Shown here piece by piece: positions 42,613-50,596 of a stretch of DNA of 64,000 nt. The translations under genes and the position numbers were made by a program. The notes beneath the pieces are model-generated. The model saw only the letters and a program-made list of their open reading frames with translations. It did not search any database and was not told the DNA's origin. Positions within the stretch are counted from its first letter, which is position 1, and every line of letters starts with the position of its first letter. Origin of the DNA: AC-32 sp035518635 (lineage in GTDB: Bacteria; Actinomycetota; Thermoleophilia; Gaiellales; Gaiellaceae); contig DATIXI010000006.1 in assembly GCA_035518635.1 (NCBI GenBank), positions 8,859 to 72,858 of the forward strand, read 5' to 3'.

Positions 42613-43460
42613 CCAAGAGCCCGCCGCAACTGATGCAGGTTGCTCCGCATCAGCGAAAGGTAGTCGACGCCGCGCGTCTGCTCGGCCGGCGTCAGGCCCT
42701 CGATCGGGTCGAGGACGGTCGCCTTCGCTCCTGCATCGCGGGCCACGGTCTCGGCGAGCCTCGGCGAGACGAGCCGCTCGAAGAAGACCGTGGTGACGTG
42801 CTCCTTGCGGACGAGCGAGATCAGGGCGGCTAGCCGCTTCGGGCTCGGCTCTGACTCCGGATCGATCCCGGTAATCGGAATCTGGTGGAGGTGGTACCGA
42901 GCGGCGAGGTACCCGAACGCCGCGTGGCTCGTGACGAAGTCTCGGCGCGCGCAGTGCGCGAGCCCGGCGCGATACTCGCCGTCGAGCGCGAGGACCCGGC
43001 GGGCGAGCCTGTCGGCCTGGCCGGGCCGGCCGAGCGCCGAGCCGATCCTCCTGACGACCCTCGCGAAGAGCACCGGATCGAGCCACACGTGCGGGTCGGT
43101 CTTCCCGGCCTCGTCGCCGACCCCCCGGCGCAGCCCGATTCCGGCCAGCGCGTCGACCAGCTTGCCCTTGGCGCCGTGGACGGCCTGCTCGACGGCGGGC
43201 TGGAAGCCATGGGAGAGGTAGAGCACGACGTCCGCGGTCTGGATGCGCGCCACGTCACCCGGAGTGAGCTCGATGTCGTGGGGCTCGGCACCGGGGGGCG
43301 TCAGGTTGTCCACCGAGACGTGCGGGCCATCGATCTGCTCGGCGGCGAACGCGAGTGGGTAGAAGGCGGCCACGACGGTCGTCTTGCCCTTTGCGCTTGT
43401 GGCGGGACCGCATCCGGACAGGAGGGCGGCGCCGAGCAGCGAGGCAAGAACGATTCTCAT
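42603..43460 (-). CDS. znuA: zinc-binding lipoprotein, ABC transporter
   Basis: 285 residues, cluster A-I substrate-binding protein. Lipoprotein signal ends at SLLGAALLSGC. Metal-coordinating residues are visible: PPGAEPHDIELTPGDVARI (first His), TDPHVWLDPVLFARVV (second His), FVTSHAAFGYLAARYHLHQIPI (third His) and a C-terminal acidic residue. The His-rich loop of many ZnuA is only one short segment here. ATG 43460 with a TATCGT -10 ten bases upstream. The Zur-box-like repeats sit immediately upstream, shared with zur. Confidence 0.92.
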   Translation of the reverse strand: MRIVLASLLGAALLSGCGPATSAKGKTTVVAAFYPLAFAAEQIDGPHVSVDNLTPPGAEPHDIELTPGDVARIQTADVVLYLSHGFQPAVEQAVHGAKGKLVDALAGIGLRRGVGDEAGKTDPHVWLDPVLFARVVRRIGSALGRPGQADRLARRVLALDGEYRAGLAHCARRDFVTSHAAFGYLAARYHLHQIPITGIDPESEPSPKRLAALISLVRKEHVTTVFFERLVSPRLAETVARDAGAKATVLDPIEGLTPAEQTRGVDYLSLMRSNLHQLRRALGCR

Positions 43461-43470
43461 CGAGGCGTAG

Positions 43471-43512
43471 ACGATAACCATTCTCGTCAGCGTTGTCGAG
43501 AACCGTTACCAT
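43471..43512. promoter_or_regulatory. Zur-type operator in the znuA/zur divergent region
   Basis: AACCATTCTCG (43476-43486) and CGAGAACCGTT (43497-43507) form an inverted repeat with two mismatches and a ten-base spacer. It overlaps the -10 for zur (TACCAT, 43507-43512) and lies at the start of the znuA promoter, so one regulator could control both directions. Confidence 0.55.
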
Positions 43513-43518
43513 CATCTG

Positions 43519-43956
43519 ATGGCCGCCAGCAGGACAGCTTGGTCGGAGCGGGCACTCGCCGAGCTGCGTGCCGCCGGCTACCGCCGCGGCCTCGCGCGTG
43601 GGCGCGTCATCGACTTCCTCGACCGGCAGGAGTGCTGCGTCGGCGCGCAGGAGATCCACCGGGAGCTCCGCTCTCGAGGTGAGCCGGTCGGCCTCGCGAG
43701 CGTCTACCGGGTGCTGGAGGTGCTCGCGGACAAGCGGCTCGTGCAGCGCCTCGACCTCGGGGACGGCGTCGCGCGTTTCGAGCCGATCCGCGACTCCGTC
43801 GAGCACCACCACATCGTCTGCGACGACTGCGGCAAGATCGAAGCGTTCGCCGACCAGCGGCTCGAGCGCGTGCTGCGGGACGTCGAGCAGAACAGCGGCT
43901 ACGCGGTCGTCGGGCACGACATCGTGCTGCGCGGCGCATGCAGATCCTGCCGCTAG
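43519..43956 (+). CDS. zur: Fur-family regulator, Zur-type
   Basis: 145 residues. Winged helix with ARGRVIDFLDRQECCVGAQEIHRELRSRGEPVGLASVYRVLEVLADKRLVQRL, dimerisation part EHHHIVCDDCGKIEAF with HHH and CxxC, and a C-terminal CRSC. The two CxxC pairs form the structural zinc site of Fur/Zur. Divergence from znuABC suggests zinc sensing. TACCAT (43507-43512) ends six bases before the ATG, so the mRNA is predicted leaderless and its start would sit inside the operator area. Shares CTAG stop with the convergent TauE gene. Confidence 0.9.
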   Translation: MAASRTAWSERALAELRAAGYRRGLARGRVIDFLDRQECCVGAQEIHRELRSRGEPVGLASVYRVLEVLADKRLVQRLDLGDGVARFEPIRDSVEHHHIVCDDCGKIEAFADQRLERVLRDVEQNSGYAVVGHDIVLRGACRSCR

Positions 43957-44333
43957 ACCCGGGCTGTCCTGCGTAGAGCGTGACGGACGATCTGCGCGGC
44001 GACGACCAGTGCCAGGACGCCGAACAGCCGCCGCAGCGCGTCCTCGGGCAGCGCCTCGGCGATCTGGACTCCAGCCTCGACACCGGCAATCGACGCGACC
44101 CCGATGATGAGCGCCGGGCGCCAGCGGACGTTCCCGTAGCGCTCCTGGCGCCAGGCGCCGACCGCGGCTGCGGGAACGATCGCGAGCAGGCTCGTCGCCT
44201 CGGCGTGGATCTGCGTCAGGCCGAGCACGAGCGTCAGCGTCGGCACGAACAGGATCCCGCCCCCGACGCCGAAGAGCCCGGCGAGAACGCCTGTGAGACC
44301 TCCGAGAACCGCGGCGAGGACGAGGGCCCACAT
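43953..44333 (-). CDS. half-size TauE/SafE membrane protein B
   Basis: 126 residues, about half of a TauE/SafE permease (usually 240-280). Four predicted helices. The family's repeat motif GLFGVGGGILFVPTL is at residues 19-33, followed by HAEATSLLAIVPAA. The upstream gene 44333-44674 encodes a second half with its own motif, and the reading frames touch as TGATG. Together they probably form the complete transporter as a heterodimer. TauE/SafE proteins export sulfite, sulfoacetate or other anions; substrate unknown. Confidence 0.82.
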   Translation of the reverse strand: MWALVLAAVLGGLTGVLAGLFGVGGGILFVPTLTLVLGLTQIHAEATSLLAIVPAAAVGAWRQERYGNVRWRPALIIGVASIAGVEAGVQIAEALPEDALRRLFGVLALVVAAQIVRHALRRTARV

Positions 44334-44674
44334 CAGACGAGCATCCGCACTCCGACCGCGGCGAGCAACGCCGCGAACGCGAGCGAGAGCGTGCGGCCGG
44401 CCAGACGCTGCTGCAGCGCGGTGCCCGCCACGGCGCCGGCCACGGCCGGAATCCCGACGACCAAGGCCGCCGCCGGCTTGATCTCTCCGTGGATGGAGTA
44501 GGTCACGGCGCCGACTAGCGCGATCACGAGGACAGCGCCCAGGGAGGTTGCCATCGCCGGACGCTCGCCGAAGTCGGCCGCGAGGATCAGGAGGGGGACG
44601 ATGACGATCCCGCCGCCGACGCCGAACAGCGCGCTGAAGAGGCCCGCGAGAAGGCCGATGGCGACGAGCCGCAC
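44333..44674 (-). CDS. half-size TauE/SafE membrane protein A
   Basis: 113 residues with about four helices and the motif SALFGVGGGIVIVPLLIL at residues 11-28, then ERPAMATSLGAVLVIALVG. It aligns by eye with protein B over the motif and following helix. GTG 44674 is supported by CAGAAT (44682-44687) ending seven bases upstream. It pairs with the divergent otsB gene from a 19-bp intergenic region. The stop overlaps the start of protein B, so stoichiometric synthesis is likely. Confidence 0.8.
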   Translation of the reverse strand: MRLVAIGLLAGLFSALFGVGGGIVIVPLLILAADFGERPAMATSLGAVLVIALVGAVTYSIHGEIKPAAALVVGIPAVAGAVAGTALQQRLAGRTLSLAFAALLAAVGVRMLV

Positions 44675-44680
44675 CCGCCG

Positions 44681-44687
44681 TATTCTG
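44681..44687. promoter_or_regulatory. symmetric bidirectional -10 element
   Basis: TATTCTG reads TATTCT toward otsB (seven bases before its GTG) and CAGAAT toward the TauE gene (seven bases before its GTG). The two start codons are 19 bp apart. Confidence 0.45.
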
Positions 44688-44693
44688 CTAGCC

Positions 44694-45401
44694 GTGAAGG
44701 ATGTGCTGGCTCCGTTGATCGCCGAGCCTGAGAAAGGGGCGATCTTCCTCGACGTCGACGGCACTCTCGCGCCGATCGTGGCCCGACCCGGGCTCGCCGA
44801 GGTGCCCGAGGACGCGCGGACCGAGATCTCCAGGCTCGTTGAAAAGTTCGCGCTCGTCGCGTGCATCAGCGGGCGCACCGGAGAGGAGGCGCGGCGGCTC
44901 GTGGGCGTGGACGGTGTCGTCTACGTCGGGACGCACGGACTGGAGCTCGAGCCTGAGGCCGAGCGCTGGCGGGCGGCCCTCAGACCCTTTGCCGAGCTCG
45001 ACTGGCCGTGGCTGGAGGACAAGGGCCTGACGGTCGCGTTCCACTGGCGTGAGGCGGCGGACGAGGGCGCGGCGCGCGCCGAGCTGGAGGCCGTAGCCCA
45101 GCGCGCCGAGGCGGCCGGACTCGTGGCGCGCTGGGGGCGGAAGGTGCTGGAGCTGCGGCCTCCGGTCGATGCGGACAAGGGAACCGCGGTGCGCGCCCTC
45201 TTGCGCGATGCCGGCCTGAACCGCGCTCTCTACGCGGGCGACGACGAGACCGACCGCGATGCATTCCGCGGGCTCGACGGCTGCGAGGTGGCCGTGCGGG
45301 TCGCCCTCTTGTCGGACGAGTCGCCGTCCGGCCTCCGCGAGGCGGCGGATCTCGTCGTCGGCTCACCCGCGGAGCTGCTCGAGCTTCTTCGCCTCCTCTA
45401 G
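44694..45401 (+). CDS. otsB: trehalose-6-phosphate phosphatase
   Basis: 235 residues, HAD superfamily. Motif I FLDVDGTLAPIVARPG (about residues 18-33, nucleophile Asp), motif II ACISGRT, motif III around VDADKGTAVRALL (Lys), motif IV YAGDDETDRDAF. Removes phosphate from trehalose-6-phosphate to give the osmolyte trehalose. No OtsA synthase is in the window, so it must be elsewhere. GTG 44694 fits the leaderless pattern. Shares CTAG stop with the convergent EamA gene. Confidence 0.9.
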   Translation: MKDVLAPLIAEPEKGAIFLDVDGTLAPIVARPGLAEVPEDARTEISRLVEKFALVACISGRTGEEARRLVGVDGVVYVGTHGLELEPEAERWRAALRPFAELDWPWLEDKGLTVAFHWREAADEGAARAELEAVAQRAEAAGLVARWGRKVLELRPPVDADKGTAVRALLRDAGLNRALYAGDDETDRDAFRGLDGCEVAVRVALLSDESPSGLREAADLVVGSPAELLELLRLL

Positions 45402-46207
45402 GAGAGCGCCAGCAGCGCGACGCCGGCCGCGACGAGAACGGCTCCCGCGAGGCGCAGCGGCCCGACCCGCTCCTTCAGCACGACCGCAGCGAGGGCGGTC
45501 GCGATGACGACACTCGTCTCCCGCACGGCCGCCACGGCAGGTGCGCTCGCGAGCCGGAGCGCGAGCAGGACGAGCAGGTAGGCGCAGGCCGCGGCGACCC
45601 CGATCGCGACCGTCGCCGGGTCGAAGGCGCGCGCGTACCGCGTGCGGCCGACGAAGAGCGGGTACGCGATCGCCGGGCCGAGCATCACGAGCATGAGGTA
45701 GGGCGCCGCGTTCGCGTGGTGGATGCCGTACCGGTCGGCGACCGTATAGCCGGCGATCACCGCAGCGATCAGCGCCCCGACTCCCAGGCCGCCGAGGCTT
45801 CCGCGGAGGTGCCCTCGCACCATGAACACCCCGGCAGCGACGGCAAGCACGCCTGCGACCTCGCCCGCCGACGGCCTCGAGACCGCGACGATCACAGTGA
45901 GGACGAGCACGAGCACCGGTGCGAGGCCGCGCGCGACCGGGTAGACCACGCTCAGCTCGAAGCGCCGGTACGCGGCCACGAGCAGAACCACGTATACGAG
46001 CTCGAGCGTCCCCGAGACGACGATGTACGGGACTGCGGCCGCCTCGACGCGCCAGGTGAGCGCGGCCGGGAGCGCCATCGAGAGCACGATGAAGCTGACG
46101 GCCACGGCCGCGGCTGCCTCGGTGTCGCGCTCGCGCGCGAGGAAGAGGTTCCAGAGCGCGTGGAGGAGAGCCGCCGAGAGCGCGAGCGCCAGCGCGTCGA
46201 GCGGCAT
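45398..46207 (-). CDS. EamA/DMT-family transporter
   Basis: 269 residues with ten hydrophobic helices and the internal duplication of the EamA family: LSAALLHALWNLFLARERDTEA with helix 2, then in the second half GYTVADRYGIHHANAAPYLM and RETSVVIATALAAVVLKERVGPLRLAGAVLVAAGV, where the E...V...ER pattern is typical. Exports or imports small metabolites such as amino acids or nucleotides sugars; substrate unknown. A -10 TACGGT (46244-46249) lies 36 bases before the ATG and overlaps the Nudix gene promoter. Confidence 0.85.
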   Translation of the reverse strand: MPLDALALALSAALLHALWNLFLARERDTEAAAAVAVSFIVLSMALPAALTWRVEAAAVPYIVVSGTLELVYVVLLVAAYRRFELSVVYPVARGLAPVLVLVLTVIVAVSRPSAGEVAGVLAVAAGVFMVRGHLRGSLGGLGVGALIAAVIAGYTVADRYGIHHANAAPYLMLVMLGPAIAYPLFVGRTRYARAFDPATVAIGVAAACAYLLVLLALRLASAPAVAAVRETSVVIATALAAVVLKERVGPLRLAGAVLVAAGVALLALS

Positions 46208-46243
46208 CTACGGGCGCGGCCGGCGGACTCGAGGCACGGCGCG

Positions 46244-46253
46244 ACCGTACCAT
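46244..46253. promoter_or_regulatory. overlapping divergent -10 elements
   Basis: ACCGTACCAT contains TACCAT (46248-46253) toward the Nudix gene, seven bases before its GTG, and TACGGT (46244-46249) toward the EamA gene. The two hexamers share the central TA. Confidence 0.45.
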
Positions 46254-46260
46254 CGGCGGG

Positions 46261-46827
46261 GTGCACGTCACAGAGGCCGTGCTGGAGTCGCTCCAGGAAC
46301 GCTACGGGGCAGCCGAGAGGCTGCGCTGGGAAGGAGAGGTGAGCCGGCAGGAGTTCGCCCTGGCGGGCAGCTCGCCCGAGCGGCGGCATGACGTGACCTT
46401 CTTCGTCTTCGACGCACGCGAGCGGCTTGCGCTGATCCAGAAGCCGTCCTACCCGCCTGACGTCTGGCGGCCTCCCGGCGGCGGCGTGCGGCCGGAAGAG
46501 CGCTTCGAGGACGGAGTACAGCGGGAGGCAGTCGAGGAACTCGGCGTCGAGATCGCGCTCGAGCGATTTCTCGTCAGCACGGAGGCGACCTTTCGCTGCG
46601 GCGACGAGATGATCGAGTGGCGCACGCTCGTGTTCTCCGCACGCACGGACGCCGACGCGCTCGACCCGCAGGACACCCGCGAGATCGCGGCAGCCCGGTG
46701 GGGCACGACCGCCGAGCTGGCCGGCCCGTTACGAGCCGCGATGCTCGAGACCGGTCGAGCCCTCTGGCGCTACCGCGTCTCCCTACACGACGCCACCCTG
46801 TCCGTTCTGGCCAGGTCCGGGGTCTGA
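46261..46827 (+). CDS. Nudix hydrolase
   Basis: 188 residues. The Nudix box GX5EX7REUXEEXGU is complete: GGVRPEERFEDGVQREAVEELGV at about residues 76-98, preceded by PSYPPDVWRPPGGG. It hydrolyses a nucleoside diphosphate linked to X (for example ADP-ribose, NAD or dNTP); specificity not readable. GTG 46261 is supported by the -10 hexamer seven bases before. The stop TGA is supplied by the family B palindrome. Converges on the PLP decarboxylase after 16 bases. Confidence 0.88.
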   Translation: MHVTEAVLESLQERYGAAERLRWEGEVSRQEFALAGSSPERRHDVTFFVFDARERLALIQKPSYPPDVWRPPGGGVRPEERFEDGVQREAVEELGVEIALERFLVSTEATFRCGDEMIEWRTLVFSARTDADALDPQDTREIAAARWGTTAELAGPLRAAMLETGRALWRYRVSLHDATLSVLARSGV

Positions 46828-46831
46828 CCCC
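46815..46831. repeat. interspersed palindrome, family B, copy 2
   Basis: These 17 bases are identical to 8809-8825, including CCGGGGTCTGACCCC. The right arm is then interrupted by an extra CC. The copy lies at the convergent ends of the Nudix and decarboxylase genes and contains the Nudix stop codon. Confidence 0.5.
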
Positions 46832-46843
46832 CCGGCATGGCCC

Positions 46844-48151
46844 TTACGGCCGGTCGGGGCCCGTGGCCTCCCGCTGTAGGACATCCCACGCGAGGCGAAC
46901 GTCGTCCTCGGTCGTCCGCTCGTTGCCGACGGCCAGGCGCAGGACGAAGCGGCCGTTCAGGCGCGTGGGCGAGAGGAACACCTCGCCGCTCGAGTTGACG
47001 CGTTCGAGGAGCGCCTCGTTCTTCTCGTCCGACCCTTCTCGCCGGAAGCAGACGACCGAGAACGGCCTCGGCGCGCACAGCTCCCAGCCGGGCTCGTCGC
47101 GCACCCAGCCTTCGAACAGCTCGGCCAGCCGCACCCCACGGCGGATCAGCTCCTGCAAACCCTCACGCCCGTAGCAGCGGAGGATCGCCCAGAGCCGGAG
47201 CGCCCGGAAGCCGCGGCCGAGCTCCGGTCCGTACTCGCTGAAGCTGACCACCTCGTCGGTCGTCCGCAGGTACTCGGGAACGACGCTGAACGCCGCCCGC
47301 AGGTCGTCCGGCCTCCGCGTCCAGAGCGCCGAGCAGCCCTGCGTCGAGAGCAGCCACTTGTGCGGGTTCACGACCACCGAGTCCGCGTGCTCGATGCCCT
47401 CGAACGCCCAGCGGAACTCGGGGCAGACCATCGCGCAGCCCGCGTACGCCGCGTCGACGTGCAGCCAGGCGCCGGCCGCTGCGCACGCCTCGGCGATCGG
47501 CGCGACGGGGTCGACCGAGGTCGTCGACGTCGTCCCAACCGTCGCGACCACCGCGCAGGCGCCGTCCAGCTCGAGCGCGTCGGGCCGGAGGCGGAACGCC
47601 GAGTCCACCGGCGCCTTGCGCAGCTCGAGGCCGAGCAGCTTGCACGCGCGGTCGACCGACGAGTGCGCCTGCTCGGACGCGACCGCGAACCCGGGCCGGG
47701 CCTCACGCGCAGCCGCCAGCGCGGAAAGCGTCGAGAGCGACGCGCCCTGCTCCAGGTGGCCATGCCAGCCGCCCGGCAACCCGAGCAGCTCCGCGAGCCA
47801 CCCCAGCGTCACCTCCTCGAGCTCCTGCAGCGCGGGCGACGTGCGCCAGAGGATCCCGACCTGGTTCAGCCCCGCAGCGAGCAGTTCGGCGAGCACCGCC
47901 GGCTCCGAGCCGGTGTCCGAGAAGTAGGCGAAGAAGCGCGGGCTCTGCCAGTGCGTCAGCCCAGGGACGAGCCGCTCGTCCAGCTCGCGCAGGACGTCCC
48001 CAAACGGAGCACCCCGCTCGGGTGCCGACGGCTCGAATGCCACTCGCACCTCCCCGGGCGAGACCTGAGCCAGGACGGGCAGCTCCCGCACCCGCTCGAG
48101 GTACGAGGCGAGCCAGTCGAGCGCCTCGTGCCCGTCCTCGCGCAGGCTCAC
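46844..48151 (-). CDS. pyridoxal-dependent decarboxylase (aromatic-amino-acid/DDC family)
   Basis: 435 residues, group II PLP decarboxylase. THWQSPRFFAYFSDTGSEPAVL matches the N-terminal HWxxPxfxxyFp block; HVDAAYAGCAMVCPEFR has the PLP-contacting His-Val-Asp-Ala-Ala; the aldimine Lys is in VVNPHKWLLSTQGC. EYLRTTDEVVSFSEY and GRGFRALRLWAILRCYG are substrate-loop blocks. It likely decarboxylates an aromatic amino acid (Tyr, Trp or Dopa), but Glu or other substrates occur in relatives. GTG 48151 overlaps the polX stop as GTGA. Confidence 0.87.
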   Translation of the reverse strand: MSLREDGHEALDWLASYLERVRELPVLAQVSPGEVRVAFEPSAPERGAPFGDVLRELDERLVPGLTHWQSPRFFAYFSDTGSEPAVLAELLAAGLNQVGILWRTSPALQELEEVTLGWLAELLGLPGGWHGHLEQGASLSTLSALAAAREARPGFAVASEQAHSSVDRACKLLGLELRKAPVDSAFRLRPDALELDGACAVVATVGTTSTTSVDPVAPIAEACAAAGAWLHVDAAYAGCAMVCPEFRWAFEGIEHADSVVVNPHKWLLSTQGCSALWTRRPDDLRAAFSVVPEYLRTTDEVVSFSEYGPELGRGFRALRLWAILRCYGREGLQELIRRGVRLAELFEGWVRDEPGWELCAPRPFSVVCFRREGSDEKNEALLERVNSSGEVFLSPTRLNGRFVLRLAVGNERTTEDDVRLAWDVLQREATGPDRP

Positions 48152-49860
48152 TTCTTCATCAGCTTCCTGAGCTGCGCCCAGGTGCGCGTGTTCGCGACCT
48201 GGTCGGCGGTAAGCCATGCGCGCCTCGCCTGCGCGACGCCGAACTCGACGTAATTCTGCGCCTTGAGCTGGTGCGCGTCGCTGGAGATCACGATCTTCAC
48301 GCCCGCCTCGCCCGCCAGCCGCGCGTTGACGTCGGAGAGGTCGAGGCGGTCCGGCTGAGAGTTGATCTCGAGGAACGTCCCGGTCTCGACCGCCTTCTCG
48401 ACCACCCGTTCGATGTCGATGTCCATCGGCTCCCGCCTGCTCAGCTTGCGCCCCGTCAGGTGGCCGATGCAGTGGACGTGCGGGTTCTCCATCGTCGCCA
48501 GGACACGCTCGGTCGGGTCGCGCTGAAAGGCGGTGTGGATCGACGCGACGACCCAGTCCCGCTCGGCGAGCTGCTCGTCGGGCACATCGAGCGTCCCGTC
48601 CGCCTTGATGTTGACCTCGACGCCCTTCAGCAGACGCATCGGTGCGGCGCGCTTCGCCAGGCGGTCGATCTCCTTCGCCTGCTGCTCCATCCGGCCCTCG
48701 CGGAGGTAGTGCGAGTGGTCGGTGATCGCGTAGTACGCGTAGGCGCGCGCCTTCGCGGCTTTGACCATCTCCGCGAGCGTGCTCTTGCCGTCCGCCGACC
48801 AGTGCGAGTGTGTGTGCAGGTCGCCGCGCAGCTGGCCGAGCTCGACGAGCGTCGGCAGCTCGCCCTTCCGCGCCGCCTCCAGCTCGCCCCCGTTCTCGCG
48901 CAGCTCGGGCGGGATGTACGAGTAGCCGAGCCGCTCGTAGAGCTCCTCCTCGGTCTCGGCGGTGAAGACCTCGCCGGTCTCGACCTCGGTCACGCCGTAC
49001 TCCGAGATCGAGAGCCCGCGCCGGACCGCGTCCTCCCGCATCGCGACGTTGTGGTCCTTCGAGCCCGTGAAGTGCTGGAGCAGGTTGCCGTAGCACTCGG
49101 GCGGCACTACCCGGAGGTCGAAGCGGAAACCCTCGTGCGAGACAACGGTCGCCTTCGTCGGCCCCTTCGCCGCGACCTCCGAGACCCAAGGCAGCTGGGT
49201 GAAGAACTCGGTCAGCGCGGCCGGGTCGCTGGCGGTCGCGATGATGTCGAGGTCGCGCACGGTCTCCTTGCGCCGGCGCGCACTCCCCGCCTCGGAGACC
49301 CGGTCCGAGGCCGGGTGCTTCCGCAGCTCCTCGACGGCCTCCAGCAGCGGCGGGAGCGCCTGGCCGAGCAGCGCGCGCGGCGGGCCGGTCGCCTTCTTCT
49401 TCCGGCCGACCTCCTTGAGCACGTTCTCCTCGACCTTCGCGCCGAGCCCGGGAAGCGTGCGCAGCCGGTGCTCCCGCGCGGCGGCCTTCAGCTCTGCGAG
49501 CGTGGTGACGCCGAGCTCCTGCCAGATCTTGCGCACGGTCTTCGGCCCCAGGCCGGGGATCCGCAGGAACTCGACCACCTCCGGCGGGATCGTCTTGCGG
49601 CGCTTGCGGAGCGCCTCGATCTCGCCGATGTCGACGATCTGGACGATCTTGTCCTGGATGGTCGCCCCGATCCCGGGCAGCTCCTTCGCCTTGCCGTCGA
49701 GCGCGAGCTGGGCGACCGGCGTGCCCGTTTCGCGCACGCGGGTGGCCGCGCGGCGGTAGGCGAGGACGCGGAAAGCCGCCTCGCCCTCGATCTCCAGTAG
49801 GTCGGCCAGCAGCTCGAGCTGCTCAGCCACATCCGCGTTCCGCGGGAGCGTCGTCGCCAC
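48148..49860 (-). CDS. polX: DNA polymerase/3'-5' exonuclease PolX
   Basis: 570 residues. Helix-hairpin-helix region at residues 1-150 (LPGIGATIQDKI, IPGLGPKTVRKI, LPGLGAKVEENV), the pol-beta palm with RDLDIIATA near residue 205 (metal-binding Asp pair), and a C-terminal PHP exonuclease domain starting RGDLHTHSHWSADG with ITDHSHY, VEVNIKADG, SIHTAF and SSDAHQL metal ligands. Takes part in gap-filling base excision repair. The GTG at 49860 fits a -10 TATCAT (49868-49873) seven bases upstream. Divergent from the glycosyltransferase with only 18 bp between starts. Confidence 0.94.
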   Translation of the reverse strand: MATTLPRNADVAEQLELLADLLEIEGEAAFRVLAYRRAATRVRETGTPVAQLALDGKAKELPGIGATIQDKIVQIVDIGEIEALRKRRKTIPPEVVEFLRIPGLGPKTVRKIWQELGVTTLAELKAAAREHRLRTLPGLGAKVEENVLKEVGRKKKATGPPRALLGQALPPLLEAVEELRKHPASDRVSEAGSARRRKETVRDLDIIATASDPAALTEFFTQLPWVSEVAAKGPTKATVVSHEGFRFDLRVVPPECYGNLLQHFTGSKDHNVAMREDAVRRGLSISEYGVTEVETGEVFTAETEEELYERLGYSYIPPELRENGGELEAARKGELPTLVELGQLRGDLHTHSHWSADGKSTLAEMVKAAKARAYAYYAITDHSHYLREGRMEQQAKEIDRLAKRAAPMRLLKGVEVNIKADGTLDVPDEQLAERDWVVASIHTAFQRDPTERVLATMENPHVHCIGHLTGRKLSRREPMDIDIERVVEKAVETGTFLEINSQPDRLDLSDVNARLAGEAGVKIVISSDAHQLKAQNYVEFGVAQARRAWLTADQVANTRTWAQLRKLMKK

Positions 49861-49866
49861 CCGGGC

Positions 49867-49873
49867 GATGATA
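49867..49873. promoter_or_regulatory. symmetric bidirectional -10 element
   Basis: GATGATA reads GATGAT toward the glycosyltransferase (six bases before GTG 49879) and TATCAT toward polX (seven bases before GTG 49860). The entire intergenic region is 18 bp. Confidence 0.5.
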
Positions 49874-49878
49874 CGGGC

Positions 49879-50586
49879 GTGCGGCCCGTCGTCTGCCTCC
49901 CGACCTACAACGAGCGCGAGAACCTCGAGCGCATGGTGCGCGCGCTTGGCCTGCTCGGCGTCTCGGTGCTCGTGATCGACGACAACTCGCCGGACGGGAC
50001 CGGGGAGCTCGCCGACCGGCTGGGGCAGGAGCTCGACCATGTCGAGGTGCTCCACCGCGACCGCAAGGAAGGGCTCGGGCCCGCGTACCTCGCCGGTTTC
50101 CGGCACGCGCTGGCCCAGGGCGCCGAGCTCGTGCTCGAGATGGACTGCGACTTCTCGCACGACCCGGCGGACGTTCCGCGCCTGGTCGCGGCCACCGAGG
50201 AGGCCGACGTCGCGGTCGGCTCGCGCTATGTCGAGGGCGGCTCGATCAGCAACTGGGGCCTCCTGCGCCGCTTCGTCTCGGCGGGCGGCTCGCTCTACGC
50301 GCGGGTGCTGCTCGGCGTAGGCGTCCGCGACCTGACCGCCGGCTTCAAGTGCTACAGGCGCGCGGTGCTGGAGACGATCGACCTCGACGCGATCTCCTCG
50401 CGCGGCTACGCATTCCAGATCGAGACCACCTACCGCGCGCTGCGCGCCGGGTTCAGCGTGGTCGAGGTGCCGATCGCGTTCGCCGACCGGGAGCGCGGCG
50501 GCTCGAAGATGAGCAAGAGCATCGTGCTCGAGGCGATGTGGAAGGTCCCCGCGCTGCGGCTCCGGGCCCTCACCGGGCGCCTGTAG
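49879..50586 (+). CDS. polyprenol monophosphomannose synthase-like glycosyltransferase
   Basis: 235 residues, GT2 family. CLPTYNERENLERMVRAL, VIDDNSPDGTGELADRL and the DxD-type EMDCDFSHDPADVPRL give the nucleotide-sugar site; GGSISNWGLLRRFVSAGGSLYARVLLGV and VRDLTAGFKCYRR match dolichol- or polyprenol-phosphate mannosyltransferases (Dpm1/Ppm1). There is no C-terminal membrane domain, so a separate anchor would be needed. It would make polyprenyl-P-mannose for protein or glycolipid mannosylation. GTG start is leaderless-type. Confidence 0.88.
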   Translation: MRPVVCLPTYNERENLERMVRALGLLGVSVLVIDDNSPDGTGELADRLGQELDHVEVLHRDRKEGLGPAYLAGFRHALAQGAELVLEMDCDFSHDPADVPRLVAATEEADVAVGSRYVEGGSISNWGLLRRFVSAGGSLYARVLLGVGVRDLTAGFKCYRRAVLETIDLDAISSRGYAFQIETTYRALRAGFSVVEVPIAFADRERGGSKMSKSIVLEAMWKVPALRLRALTGRL

Positions 50587-50596
50587 CATCGTCGCC

